A DNA stretch of 64,000 bases from Obelidium mucronatum (lineage: Eukaryota; Chytridiomycota; Chytridiomycetes; Chytridiales; Chytriomycetaceae), in contig JAIVFH010000009.1 of NCBI GenBank assembly GCA_025765595.1, forward strand, positions 186,001 through 250,000, given 5' to 3'. The translations under genes were made by a program, and so were the position numbers. Of this stretch, positions 24,048 through 34,946 are shown piece by piece. The notes below the pieces were generated by a model. The model worked only from the letters and a program-made list of their open reading frames with translations, searched no databases and had not been told where the DNA came from. Each line of letters starts with the position of its first letter. The stretch's first letter is position 1.

Positions 24048-25482
24048 TTGGTGCAAAATCCAGTCCGCTACTTTTCTTCGAACTTCTTTTTTATTTTTGT
24101 GATTTTCAGACAAGGCAACAAAACCTTTTGATTAAATACGCAAATGCCATTCAGACACAACCAAGAAAGATCTCAATCATTTTTTGCTCTTATTTTTTTC
24201 CCTTAATCACATCTCAAAAAGTCAACTGTGTCTGAATGATACGTGTGCGCCAATGTTGTGTGCATATGATCGTGGCCTTTATTTTCGAGATTGTGTCTAA
24301 TACGCGCATCTTAATCTTTGTATCTTTATTTGACATGCGTCTCAATTTTATAGTTGACTTGCCCATGTCCCAATAGAGGGTTCATTTGATGATGGTCTAT
24401 GGCGAATCGAACCCTCTGTAAACTTTTTTTTTTCGTTGGATATGAAAGACTCTTCATTTATTTTGTATTTTATTCTTGCATTCTTTTCAATATTATTTTA
24501 TATTATTTTTATTTGTGATTGAGGGCACTCATTACTTTATGTACAAAAATCAGAAGGTTTTTTTTTCTTTATATATTGCTAACCAAGAATGAAAAGCCTC
24601 CCGATTACAGTCAACTTTTTTTTTTTTTGGAATCAAAAGAAAGAGGGACAGTTGGAGACTGAGGCCCCCGCCGCCCCGTTTTTTCGGAGTATATTTTCAA
24701 ATACAAAAACTTCTAATATCCGGAAGGAAGCGTCTTTGGGAGCGAAGGGGGGGTGTCACTGCATTAAAAATCAAAAAAAAGACGCACGGTCATGCATCAA
24801 AAAAAAAACAATTTGAAGAACCCGAGTTGGAAAAAAGATAGTTAGCTTTTTGCAATAGGCTTTTTAATTTTTTGAAGTAGTTGGCGGCTTATTCAAAAAG
24901 ACCCTCGCATTTTTTTTTCTTTGTTCAAATCATTGCTTGGAAATGTTTAACCCTTGAAAAGTGATGTATAAATGAAGGGTGCGTGCAGACCACACACATC
25001 GCCGGATATAAGTCATCAACAGATTGAAGGAACTGGATCACGCGACTCATGAAAACAGGCAAAAAAAATCGGTCTCGACTACTCAAAATGTTACTAAACA
25101 CAAAAAAAAAAACAAGGCAATGGCCAGGTCTGGGCCTGGCCTCTTTAGCAGCCCCCCTTTTTTTTCGGCCAAGATCACCAAACTCAAAAGAAAGTCCAGA
25201 CTTTGTTTTGTCGGTACAGACAATACAGAGTATGACAATAGTATCACAAAGCACACAATTGGATGCTTATATAGCAAACAACTCCGCAAAAAAAAGCAGT
25301 AGTGCGCAAAGCAGCAGTGGAACAGGTGTGAATGACAAAAAAGTGTCTCCGTTCTTTGAAATTCTGGGCCCCACGGCTTCTCCACGTCGACTAAAAAGCA
25401 AAAATCTCTGCCACCACAAAACAAAAAAAAAGTCAGTTTGAAATCGATTTCCAACTCAGAAGAACTCAGAAGAACGACACGC
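24048..25482. other. Long AT-rich intergenic region between divergent genes
   Basis: About 1.4 kb with no supported gene, dominated by A and T runs. It contains a perfect 12-bp inverted repeat (24148-24159 with 24227-24238) around 67 bp of AT-rich sequence. It should include the promoters of AhpD-like copy 2 (minus) and the cyclin-box gene (plus). Short reading frames here are low-complexity Lys/Phe-rich translations. Confidence 0.5.
24148..24238. repeat. Perfect 12-bp inverted repeat with AT-rich loop
   Basis: CATTCAGACACA at 24148-24159 is matched by TGTGTCTGAATG at 24227-24238. It could be a small MITE-like remnant or a stem-loop; no target-site duplication is obvious. Confidence 0.6.
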
Positions 25483-26720
25483 ATGGACAGCATCGACACT
25501 ACAACTTCTACTCGACTCGCTGCGATCACGCTCGGCGTGCTCGGCCGCCTCGTGCCAGCGGCGCGGCACAGCGCGGGTGTGCAGCGGCTTGTTGCGGTGT
25601 TTGTCACGTGTTCGCTGCGTGCGGCGGCGGGGCGGCGACGCGCGCTGCCGGCGACGCTGCTTGCGGCGCTGCTGTTTGCGCAGCGGCTGGCGGCGAAGCA
25701 GAGCGCGCTGGCGGCGGCGCCCGTCGACCTGCTGCTTGCGAGTCTGATGCTCGCCGAAACGGCGCTGTCCGACGCACAGACTTCGACGGCGTCGTGGGCG
25801 CGCCTGGTTGATCCCACGGGTGCGTTGTTTGTTTGTTGTTCGAAGCGAGTGGTGGCGAAGCTAAAGTTCAACTGTGTCATGTCACGGCGACTCATTCCCA
25901 CTCCGTTCTCCACTCCACCCCCCCCTTCTCAACTGCTTGTTATTACTGTCGTCGGAATTGCTCATTAACAAAATATCCTTTTTTTTTCTTTCAACTTGCA
26001 GGTGCTTCAACGCCAGAAGGAAGAAAACGTGTCGCGGCCCTCAAATGGACAGCCTTCGAATGTCTCGACTACAATGCCACTGTGTCTCAAAACACTTTTA
26101 TGCGATGGTGCGGAATGATTCGCAAGTGGGTTGGCGAAATTCCTGTCGTTCCTCCTGTTGTCGCAACGGTGCCATCCATTACCACCTCAATCAGAGAACC
26201 TTCTCCAGTGCCAGGACTTGGAGGACTTGCTGTCGATACTCCTTCCACTAGCCCTGTTGCTGTTCCTTCAGTTTCTCCTGAAACACAGGTTTCAAACTCT
26301 GCCCTCCTCACGTCATATTTGTATGGTCTTGCAATGGGTCAAGCTGCAGCTACTACGTCTTCTACTTCTTCTACTTCCTCTTTAAAACAGCACTCATTTT
26401 CTGCAATGTATCCTGACGTGGATCCTGTAATCTCTACGTCCGCCATACCAGCTGCTGCTGGTGCTACTTCCCAACATTCTTCTACGTCTATTCCTTATGA
26501 TACCATCAACGAGGCCCCTACTTCAGCAATGTATTTAAACTTCTCGTTGAAACCTCCACACTTGTCCTTGTCCACTTCCACCACCAGCAGCTCCTGTCGA
26601 CTTGAAAAATCTGTTGTCCGCTCTGAATCGAGAATACAAAGTAACCGTGCTCATCCTTACCAGAAACCATTGGTGAATGGTAGTGGCCCTCGTCGTTCCA
26701 GTATTCAGCGTGTCATTTGA
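25483..26720 (+). CDS. Cyclin-box protein, Pcl/PHO80-like, copy 2
   Basis: Two exons, 25483-25818 and 26002-26720, joined in frame (DPTGASTPEGRKRV). The cyclin box spans the join: LPATLLAALLFAQRLAAKQS, VDLLLASLMLAETALSDAQT, then RVAALKWTAFECLDYNATV and NTFMRWCGMIRKWV. It matches the single-exon gene at 16100-16753 in order and spacing. After the box comes a long Pro/Ser/Thr-rich tail, probably disordered. Exon 1 is strikingly GC-rich compared with exon 2. Expected to bind and direct a cyclin-dependent kinase of the Pho85 class; the partner is an inference from the family. Confidence 0.65.
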
Positions 26721-27089
26721 CCTTTCCTTATTTTCTGAGGTTAATACCCCCGACCTTCCCCTCGCCCATCCATGCATTCACCACTTCTATTCCAAGTTCG
26801 TTTGTTTTTTTTCTTTTTGGCTGGCCCTTTATTATGTTGGCTTGTGTTTTTGTCTGTGTGTGTGTGTGTGAGTGATGTGTGGAATGGTTGTATTGCAAAA
26901 TGTTTTAGTAAGCTTATGATCTTAAAAAAAATAAATTGTTTTTTTCCCTTCTAGAAATTATAAATTCTACGAATGAGTTTATTGGAGTTTTCTTTTTTTT
27001 TTTTCGAGTACTGTAATGTATGTGTGTATTTTTGTACAAAATACATGGGTGGAGACTTCCATAAAAAGGTCCATTTTTTTTTCTTTCTT
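26721..27089. other. Intergenic spacer between convergent genes
   Basis: T-rich sequence with a (GT)n tract near 26855-26872 and A/T homopolymers; no gene. It holds the 3' ends of the cyclin-box gene and the convergent transporter gene. Confidence 0.5.
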
Positions 27090-28645
27090 CTATACTCGAA
27101 CAGCCAATTCAACAACCCCTTCGCCATCATGAGAAGATTGCTGCTCTTGATCCAATGCTTTGCCCCTTTCAATCCAGTTCTTGAACCATGTCACCAAAAA
27201 CGCTCCAACAACCAGCTGCTCTGCATGATATACAAGCAACGGGGTACTAATGATCCCAATCAACGGACTTCCCGCGTATATAATATTGATCATTGGGATT
27301 CCAAGCGCTACAGTCTTGGTTGCAGCACACATGACAATCGCAACCTAAGAGAATAAACACAAAAATTAACGTATGTCGGGGGGGTTAGAGAAAAAAAAAA
27401 AAGACATTTTTACCGTCGACTCCCTCGAAAACCTCAACAAGGGAACCCTCGAAACCCCAAACGCCAACAAACTAAACCCCACAAAAAGCACCAAATCCAA
27501 CACGAAAATCGCAACCATACTCCCCGCATCAATCCCATCCCCCAAATGCTCACTAAACGTGTTGCAAAAAACATTCCACACGAGAACCAACAAAAACGAG
27601 CTATTCAAAATCGCCAAATTCACATATTTACTCAAGGTGGGCACCAACGCGGGGAAAAAGTATTGCAACAGCTGTCCCACGATAAGAGGCCCAATCACTG
27701 TTATCGCCAACGTCTGGAACGTGTGGCCGTAATCGAGAGAGCTGGATCCCAGTGCGCCCACGTATGCGAAAATCAAGCTGGGGCTGATAAAGACTCCGAG
27801 AATGTTTCCAATGACGGCGTTGGTGAGGGCGCCGGCTTCGTCGCCGCCGGCTTGTTTTGTCATTAATACGTTGGATGAGATTGTTGTGGGTGTGCTGCAT
27901 GCGATTATGAGGCCCTTTGCGAGGGTTGAGTTGAAGGTGGCGCTGAGGCCGAGGAGTTTCCCAACGGCGAGGCCGATGGCTGGGGTTACACCCAAACTGA
28001 GGAGTTGAATAACTGTTTTTTTTTATATAAACAAAAGAAAATAAAAATAAGTATAAAAATAGTAATAATAATAATGATGATAAAAAAAAAAAAAGTATTT
28101 CTACTAAACCCAAATGCATCTTCCAGTTTGCAAGCGATTGAACAAGAACTTTCGTCTTCAACGACATTCCAGAAAGGATAAAAATCATCATCACGCATCC
28201 ATAGGAAACAGTGTATTCCGCGCGAATGTAACCGTGAGTTTTCCCCAAGTCAGGCCAGATTGCTGCAAACGCAATCGCAAATGCAAGACCCTTTTTTTTT
28301 CAATTTAAAACAAACAATATTAACGTCTTTCGATAGGGAAGAGTGTTTATGTATACATACCTCCAAGAACCAGTGCTTTACAATAAACGCCCAAATCTCC
28401 TTCTTCCAGTCTCTCGCTGCAGGTTTAGATTCCTCAACTTGGACGATTACTGGTTGCTGTTGCTTGTCTTGTTCTGTGGTTGACGAAGTTGGGTCCAATG
28501 TGGCGGCAGTTGTTTTTGGAACAGATCCCGAATTATCCGAAACCAAGAAATCTGGTCCAGCAGAACCAAGAGTTGTTGTCGACGATGATGCTGTGGCATC
28601 TGCCGCTTCATTGACTTTTGCAGTCGTTGTTGAAGAAGCTGTCAT
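27090..28645 (-). CDS. SLC10A7/RCH1-like bile-acid:sodium-symporter-family transporter
   Basis: ATG at 28645. Four exons: about 28645-28365, 28300-28115, 28014-27412 and 27340-27090. The first about 75 residues are Ser/Thr-rich and cytosolic. About ten membrane segments follow. Family signatures of the SBF-like group are IRAEYTVSYGCVMMIFILSG, TPTTISSNVLMTKQAGGDE, NAVIGNILGVFISP, and in the last exon ATKTVALGIPMINIIY. In yeast and human relatives (Rch1, SLC10A7) this protein lowers cytosolic calcium influx and acts at the plasma membrane or Golgi. The tail is soluble and acidic. Introns carry A runs near 28016 and 28085. Confidence 0.8.
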
Positions 28646-29465
28646 TTCTTTGAAGTGTTTTTTTTTTTTTTTGGATTGGGGAGATAAGTCAAAATTCCGT
28701 CATTGCCCGTGCGCTTTTTTACCACAAAAGTGATTCGTTGCAAATCATCCCCGTTTGTTATCTAGCACGTGCAAAAAGGGAAACCTTTAGTAATGGGGTA
28801 CCTGCAGCTGATGAGTAATGGGAACCAGGGAGGGCACTTCAAACTTCCAAAAAAAACAAACTACAGTTGATGAACTCCCCACAAGAAAAATTGCCAAGCA
28901 GCGGTCATCGACACACCTTGAGTATTATTTATTCTCCCCATTTCTGCTGTTTTTAAAATTGATGGATTACTATTTTTGCAAACGCTTGTGGCGGTTTCCA
29001 CCATTAAAGCGTGGGAGGCAAAGTCACAACGTTGAAACTGATTCAAACTGTATTCGAAATTTTCTAATCGAATTATCGTAAATAGTAGTAGTGTCTCTAC
29101 TCAAAAAATACCTGCATTGGCTTCAGTCACAGTGCTACAAACCAAAAAGGCAGTGAGGGGATGTGCCTGAGGAAACAGTGTAGGAAGAAGCTTACTATAG
29201 GCCAAAAAAAAATCGTTTTTGGAACTGCATCGGCTCGAAATTGAGTGGCTTGCCTGGTTTTTTTTTTTTTTGGGTCTGCGCAGATTCACTTTCACAAAAC
29301 CAAAAAAAAAAACCCCCTTTCACATGTCTCCCTCCTTGATACTTTCTTCTTAACTTTGCCGAATGGGAGTGGTCTTAAAATGCCGATGGACTCCCATCCA
29401 AAAATCGGAAAATTAATTCTGAGATCTCAACGTTAATTGCCACCCTTGTCTCCCCCTAATCCAAA
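28646..29465. other. Intergenic region between divergent genes
   Basis: About 820 bp with no convincing gene. Minus-strand frames near 28861-29046 and 29101-29295 are low-complexity and lack splice or domain support. It should contain promoters for the transporter (minus) and the small membrane protein (plus). Confidence 0.45.
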
Positions 29466-29879
29466 ATGAGTCCAACACCAGCAGCAGCCACACCGGATGG
29501 GCCCCACATCAACCCCGCCGTAACAGCCATGATCGTAGTCGCATCCATCGTCCTATCTATAACAGTTCTCGTCTGCTGTTCGTGCTTTGGAGCAACAACA
29601 GTAAAAGTGTTTGGCACATTTCTTGGAAACAAGGCCCAGGCCATGACGGAGAAGCTGCGGAAGCAGCAGAAAACGACGGATGAAACGTCATCGACTTCTT
29701 CGAGTGCCAAAGGGCTTGCGCGGGCGGGGTCGCCGGATACAATGCAGTCGCTGCCAGACACTGCCTCGTCGTCTGGAACGCTTATTGTGAACCTCAACTT
29801 TGATCCAGAGAAGGTTACAATGAGTGAGAAGATGCGGTTGCAGCTGGCAAAGATGAAGAGGTTCGAAAAGGAACCTTAA
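29466..29879 (+). CDS. Small single-pass membrane protein, unknown
   Basis: Uninterrupted 137-residue frame from ATG 29466. A short Pro/Ala-rich N terminus precedes one hydrophobic segment (AVTAMIVVASIVLSITVLVC) followed by CCSCF, a possible palmitoylation cluster. The cytosolic tail has a basic/Gln helix (MTEKLRKQQKTT), a Ser-rich linker, and a conserved-looking end (VNLNFDPEKVTMSEKMRLQL). No family recognised. Confidence 0.6.
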   Translation: MSPTPAAATPDGPHINPAVTAMIVVASIVLSITVLVCCSCFGATTVKVFGTFLGNKAQAMTEKLRKQQKTTDETSSTSSSAKGLARAGSPDTMQSLPDTASSSGTLIVNLNFDPEKVTMSEKMRLQLAKMKRFEKEP

Positions 29880-30067
29880 AAAAACGACGGCGTTCAACAT
29901 CAAGCGCACATTAACCACTGCGACCGCCACCTCTAATTATTACTACCACGTTCCACATCCTCTGCTTTTTTATTCCCCTCCCAATTATTATGATTTAAAT
30001 AAATAAATAGACTCCTTCACCAAAAATATATCTACTGTGTTTATTTTGGTGTGTGAATAGAAGAATA

Positions 30068-30565
30068 ATGTCTTTCGAAAGTTATGACTTTACCAGCGAC
30101 GCTGCCTTCATGCAGGGTCTCGCCTCGATAACCGCCAAACTCGAAAGTGAAGGCCACTCGGATCAAGTTGTTGCATCAAAGATTGAGGATGCCAAGCGCT
30201 TCTATTTCCAAAAATACGTTGCCGGTGGTGTTGAGCAACATCGACAACCCGAAACAATCAATTCATCTCATCAAGAGTCATCTCAGGCATTACAGTCAAC
30301 ACAACAGATCAATTCAGAAGTTGCACCATCCCAGTCAGACCCTATGGATGAGCTTGGCGGTGTTGTCACTGCTTCGGAACAACCTTCATACCCGAAATCT
30401 TTTGCTGAAATATGCGAACTTGTTGCGAAAGGAGAACCTATTCCTGGAATTAAGTTGATTCCGACCACTGTTCATGACAAGGCTCTGGCGAGTATTCCTG
30501 TGGCCCAAAAGAGGTTGAAACCGTGGGAGAAGAGGCAGGAGGAACAAGGAACAGCTACAATCTGA
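30068..30565 (+). CDS. PEX39-like peroxisomal import factor (DUF5572/KPWE-motif protein)
   Basis: Single exon, 165 residues, start ATG 30068 (MSFESYDFTSDAAF). The diagnostic pieces are YPKSFAEICELVAKGEPIPG, a conserved patch in which PIPGI is nearly invariant, and the C-terminal RLKPWEKRQ, carrying the KPWE motif. The N-terminal helix ends AKRFYFQKYV. This arrangement matches the small fungal/human family recently linked to PTS2 cargo import with PEX7 (human C6orf226). The Gln/Ser-rich middle is probably disordered. The acting place would be cytosol and peroxisome docking sites. PEX12 lies 18 kb away, but the two are not adjacent. Confidence 0.7.
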   Translation: MSFESYDFTSDAAFMQGLASITAKLESEGHSDQVVASKIEDAKRFYFQKYVAGGVEQHRQPETINSSHQESSQALQSTQQINSEVAPSQSDPMDELGGVVTASEQPSYPKSFAEICELVAKGEPIPGIKLIPTTVHDKALASIPVAQKRLKPWEKRQEEQGTATI

Positions 30566-30829
30566 TACTTGATTTTTACTGCTGGAAGTACTATAGTTTT
30601 TGGACAGGAAGGAGAATAAAGCATTGTACTTAAGTCACTTTTAATCTAAGAAGGCACACAAGCTCTGAATTATAAAGACGACCCGTCAGAATCGTCTTCA
30701 CAATTCTCCTCATGTCTGTCGCCAATACAATGATAAGCTCCAAAGATCTTGGCCAATTTTGGAGAACAGGTCAGCGAGTTGTGGCCATATTAATATTAAT
30801 AATAAGAAATCAACTAGTAATAAAAAGCT

Positions 30830-32090
30830 TCAATAAGAGTAGTAAGAGGACCTATCAGAATCGTCATCACTATTCTCATCATCATCATCATCATCATCAT
30901 CGTCGTCATCATAATAATCATAAACACCAAAAATCTCCGCCAGTCTTGGAGATTCAAAAGTTGCAGGTTGATTCGCATCATCCACACTAACTCTACTCAG
31001 CATTCGCAGCTTAGCCGGATCCACCTGAATCACGCCTTTAAAAGAGTTATCGGACAAATCAATGATCCTGAGATTCTTCCACCACCGTAACAAATTGGCT
31101 GGAATGTGTCCCTTGAATCTGTTGATCCCCAAATTCAAAGTAGAAAGCTTCTTCAACTTTGCCATACTACTGCGGAGTCCGCCTTGAAGTCTGTTGTGAC
31201 TCAAATTCAAATGCTGTAGGTTCTCGCAGGAACCAATGGAGGAAGGTAATGGAGCCAGACAGTTCATTATTCGACAGGTCCAGGTTTTCAAGAGCCTTCA
31301 AGTTTCCTAAATCTCTTGGAATAAGTCCTGTAAATTTGTTGCGGGCCAACGACAAGACTTTGATGTTTGCAAGACTGAGGATTCCGCAAGGGATCGGCCC
31401 GCACATACCACAATGATTGATGGCAAGGGTCGTGAGCGTTTGAATCGTAAATAATTCAGCTGGAATGCTCGTGATGATGCAAGAATGGAGTTTTAACTGG
31501 CCAAGCCGGTGGAGGTTGGAGATTTCAGCTGGAATCGCGCCTTTTACAAACGAGAGTTCAAGAGTAACGAGGCCAGTTAGAAGCCCAATATGGCGCGGGA
31601 AAGCTGCTGAGTTTTGGGTTGCGCCTGAGCCATTAAAGCTTGTTTGAAGGTGCATTTTCTTTTTTTCGACAGCTACTTCTTGAAAGTGTGGCAACAGTTT
31701 TAGCCAGTAGTTATTGTTCCAGACTTTAAAGACTGGTGGCTGGTAATGGTATTGGCGGTTTTTTCTTGGAGGGACATCACGGTAGTCCACATCGTTCGAG
31801 TTGGTCCACACAGCGATAGCAAGGTGTTTCGACTGGATGCATGCATCGAAACTGCGAGAAATACGGCGCAATGCGTGGACGGGATATATTGGGATCCATG
31901 ATAGGATGAGCGTTAAGATTTCCGGTGGTAAATCAGTAAGGCGTGTGTTGAAACGGGCAAAGCGGTTCTCAACCACTTCGACGCGCTTTGAAATTTGCTT
32001 CTTGAGCTGTTCATGTTCGGCTTCAAGGGTTTCAAGTCGTTTGATGGTGGTGGCCAACAGGTCGGTGAGTTGTTGAGTTGTTTGGTTCAT
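30830..32090 (-). CDS. F-box-like/plant-type leucine-rich-repeat protein, copy 3 (apparent frameshift)
   Basis: Start ATG 32090. An N-terminal coiled segment (TIKRLETLEAEHEQLKKQI) leads into the F-box-like region (RLTDLPPEILTLILSWIP, then LRRISRSFDACIQ). The family motif YWLKLLPHFQEVAVEKKK and LRRs follow (SLARNKFTGLIPRDLGNL, LDLSNNELSGS). At 31251-31252 a CC pair breaks the frame; with one C the LRR reads straight through as SGS-LPSSIGSCENLQHLNL. As printed the first frame ends about 30 codons later. The C terminus after the last LRR is a run of about 11 Asp then Asp/Ser (YDYYDDDDDD...), encoded by a GAT/GAC tract at about 30875-30915. Confidence 0.65.
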
Positions 32091-32165
32091 TTAAGAAATT
32101 AAATAATACCAGTCATGTGTGTAGATTCATAAAAAAAAACATAAACATTAAGTAGCTCGATCAAA

Positions 32166-33914
32166 TTACTGAGCCAGATCACTACTACCACTCGCCAAAC
32201 CACTTCGCACCTGCTTCTCCCCTTGCAACCACCACGCACGCACCTTTTGTTTCGCCACCGCCGCACCACCGCCTTGCAAGACTTCCACAGACTCAGAAAC
32301 TTCCCACTCATACGCTTCCTTCACAACTTCATGCGCTGGTCCAGAGATGTGAATCTCCATTCCACGAGACGTCTTTTCGATTTTATCAGTTACATCGACA
32401 GTGTTTCCCAAAATGGCAAACTGCAACTGATTCCCTCCTGCTCCTCCTCCTCCCACCACGCCTCCTGTTGCTGGTCCAATGTGGATCCCAAATCGAGGCT
32501 CCACTTTTTTGAAGGCTTGGTTTGTTAAATCGAGGTTACGGAAAACTTGAATCAATCGCTTGCTCAATTGAATCGTCTCGAGAACGTTTTCTTTCGTTGA
32601 CTTGAGGCCTTGTGTTTGTAGGCCCGCGACAAACTTGAATTCTCCATCTATTGAGGGGTGGGGTGATTTTTTTTTGTATGTCACTTCTTATAATGATGCA
32701 TGAAACGTACCATTGGATTCAAGGCGATATATATTGTCTGACGATTCCAATACTTGATCAATTTGAGCCTCCAGTGTGTTTATAAGGGAAACAAGTTGCG
32801 AAGCAGTACTTTCCATACTTTGATTTTTTTTTTGGACAATAAGATATTATTTTAGCTTACAAAAAAAAAAAAGAAGGGGACACTCCTTACGCAATGTCAT
32901 CAAAGTCAATGATATGCACCTGAAGGAACGCCAACTCGTTGAAATCGGTAGGTTCATACTTTCCTGATTTGACTAGTTCTTCAGAAACCATCATGGGTAG
33001 TTTCCTGTGCTTTGCGTTAATGCCTTCGGCATTGTCGTCGTCTGTTTTGATTGACTTTTGAGTTGATTCGTCAAATTCTTTGAGTTCTTGTGCATGTTTT
33101 TCCTTGAGTTTCTTGATTTCTATTGGGATGGTTTTCATGGTAAGAAGTTGTATATTTTTTTTGGCAAGTCAGCATATTTTTTTTTGTACCTGGGTCTCCT
33201 GATAACGTCGCACACACTTTTTCTTGTTCCAGAACACGATGATCACGAATTTTCTTGTGCTGCTTTTTCATTGCTTGCAAGAGCTGTTTGTGCGTGTTTC
33301 GGAGAGTCTCGAGCAAAGCAGCTTCTCTCGCTTTGGCAGCTTCAATTGCCTTTGATGCTTCAATCGGAGATTCATCACCGCTTTCTTCCAAGTCATCTTC
33401 GACTTCTGGAATCTCCTTGTCTAAATCTGCTGGTAATTGTCTTAAAAGAATCGCTTGCACAGATTCATAGGCCGATCCTTCTGTGGGTAATCCAAGTCCG
33501 GCCAAGTGGTCTTTGAGATACACCTCCTCCTTCCGCCAAAACTCCTTATCGCGTACTTTGGCAGCCCTGGCCTCTTTGAGTTTTTGAATTTGCGCTTCTT
33601 TTCGTTGGCGTTCAACAAGGCTTGTAGCTGCCTTGATTGCGTTACTTTGCGCTTGACTGATTTCCATGGATAAAATTTTGCCACGCACAATTTCTTCCTC
33701 TTGGTCATATTTTTGCTGTAGTTCTTGCTCGAGTTCGTGTTCCTTTGTCTGATGCTCCATGAGGAGGGCTTGGTTTTCATCCATGTAGTCGATTTCCTGA
33801 TCGACAAGTCGAGAAATGGATTTCAGATGCGCTGTGTGGATTTCTGTTTGGTGGGAAACTTCGAGTTGGTTTCTCCTCAGGCGGATGTCAACCTTTTCTT
33901 GAAACACTTGTGCT

Positions 33915-33948
<34 letters not shown>

Positions 33949-34891
33949 AAGTTGGACCCCAAATTAACAACTCTTGACATACTTTCCGGGCGAGTGCTTC
34001 TGCGTTGCGTTTTTCCTCTGCTGCAGTCTTACTGTTGAAATCGAGGCCTTTCAAGATGACTCTGATTTCGGCGTCTTCCACGTCACGAAGGGCAACGTTT
34101 CGCATAAGTGACATTGTTTTTAATGCTCGGTTGTGAGAATCTACGAAGGGAAAAATAAAATGGTTACTGCTTTTCAATACTATTGGAATGATGCTGAACC
34201 TCGAAGTTCCTTCTTTTCTCTATCTTGGCCTTCTTCGATGCGTTTCAGATACAGCTGAATATTGGCGACTTGCAATTAGTTTTTTTTAATCAAGAATTAA
34301 AAGCTCACTCACCTTTGCGGCTTTTCTTCGTTCAGTCATCCTGTCAGGAGTCATATTAAGTTTGTCATTGACGCCAATTACAGTAATTGACTCACAGTGT
34401 TTTGAATCTCTTTGCTGCTTTCTCGCCAGCTCTGTTTGCGTCCATTGACTGTGAAAACAAACATCAAAATTTTGTCAACACAACACGGCGCGCACCTGCC
34501 GCACGGCCTTCATTTCTCTCAGGACAGCCGCAAGCGTCTTTTCGTCGTCGGCCACCGCGAGCCGCGACTCGTTCTCCTGGCTCTGCGCCGAGTTCAAAAG
34601 AAAAAGAAAAGAAACAAGAAAGAAAAGAAAGAAAGAAACCTGCGCCAGCTGCAGCGCCGCGGCCTCGTCCGCGTGCACCTTTTCCAGCGTCAGCGCCAGC
34701 GCGGCGGCGGCCTCGCGGCGGCCAATGTCGTCGACGCCGAACGCGTTGCGGCGCGCCGCGTGGCGAAACTGGAACTCGGCGTGGCGGCCGTCGCGCCAAA
34801 TGCGGCCGACGAGCGCCGCGTCCGCCGCCCGCTGCGTGGCGAGGAACGCGAGCGTCGCGTCGTCGATGAGCGTCTGCTTGTGCTGCGCCAT
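32166..34891 (-). CDS. Coiled-coil protein with degenerate C-terminal class III nucleotide-cyclase domain
   Basis: About ten exons on the minus strand starting at ATG 34891. The first exons (MAQHKQTLIDDATLAF...) are very GC-rich. The centre is a long, highly charged coiled coil (EIHTAHLKSISRLVDQEIDY, HELEQELQQKYDQEEEIV, HKQLLQAMKKQHKKIRDH). The last exons resemble an adenylate/guanylate cyclase: LAFLQVHIIDFDDIA at the first metal-site strand, NIYRLESN then DGEFKFVAGLQ at the second, RFGIHIGPATGGVVG, and QFAILGNTVDVTDKIEKTS. The first metal-binding Asp position reads His, so catalysis as a monomer is doubtful; it may be a regulatory or heterodimer half. The start lies 55 bp beyond the stop of ABC transporter A. 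I know no named fungal protein with exactly this layout. Confidence 0.65.
33918..33945. repeat. Poly-T tract (plus strand) in an intron of the cyclase gene
   Basis: A homopolymer of about 27 T lies within an intron. It reads as poly-A on the sense strand, the opposite of most long homopolymers in introns here. Confidence 0.8.
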
Positions 34892-34946
34892 GCTGCTTCG
34901 TGAAGTCTTCTGGAAGCTTTTCTTTTCTTTCTTTTTTCTTTATTCT

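Noticed and set aside
28861..29295. Two short minus-strand reading frames
   Set aside because: Low-complexity, no splice continuity, no domain, and located in a promoter-like AT-rich spacer.
34387..34903. Arg-rich plus-strand reading frames
   Set aside because: They are shadows of the GC-rich minus-strand first exons of the cyclase gene; composition is typical of antisense translation.
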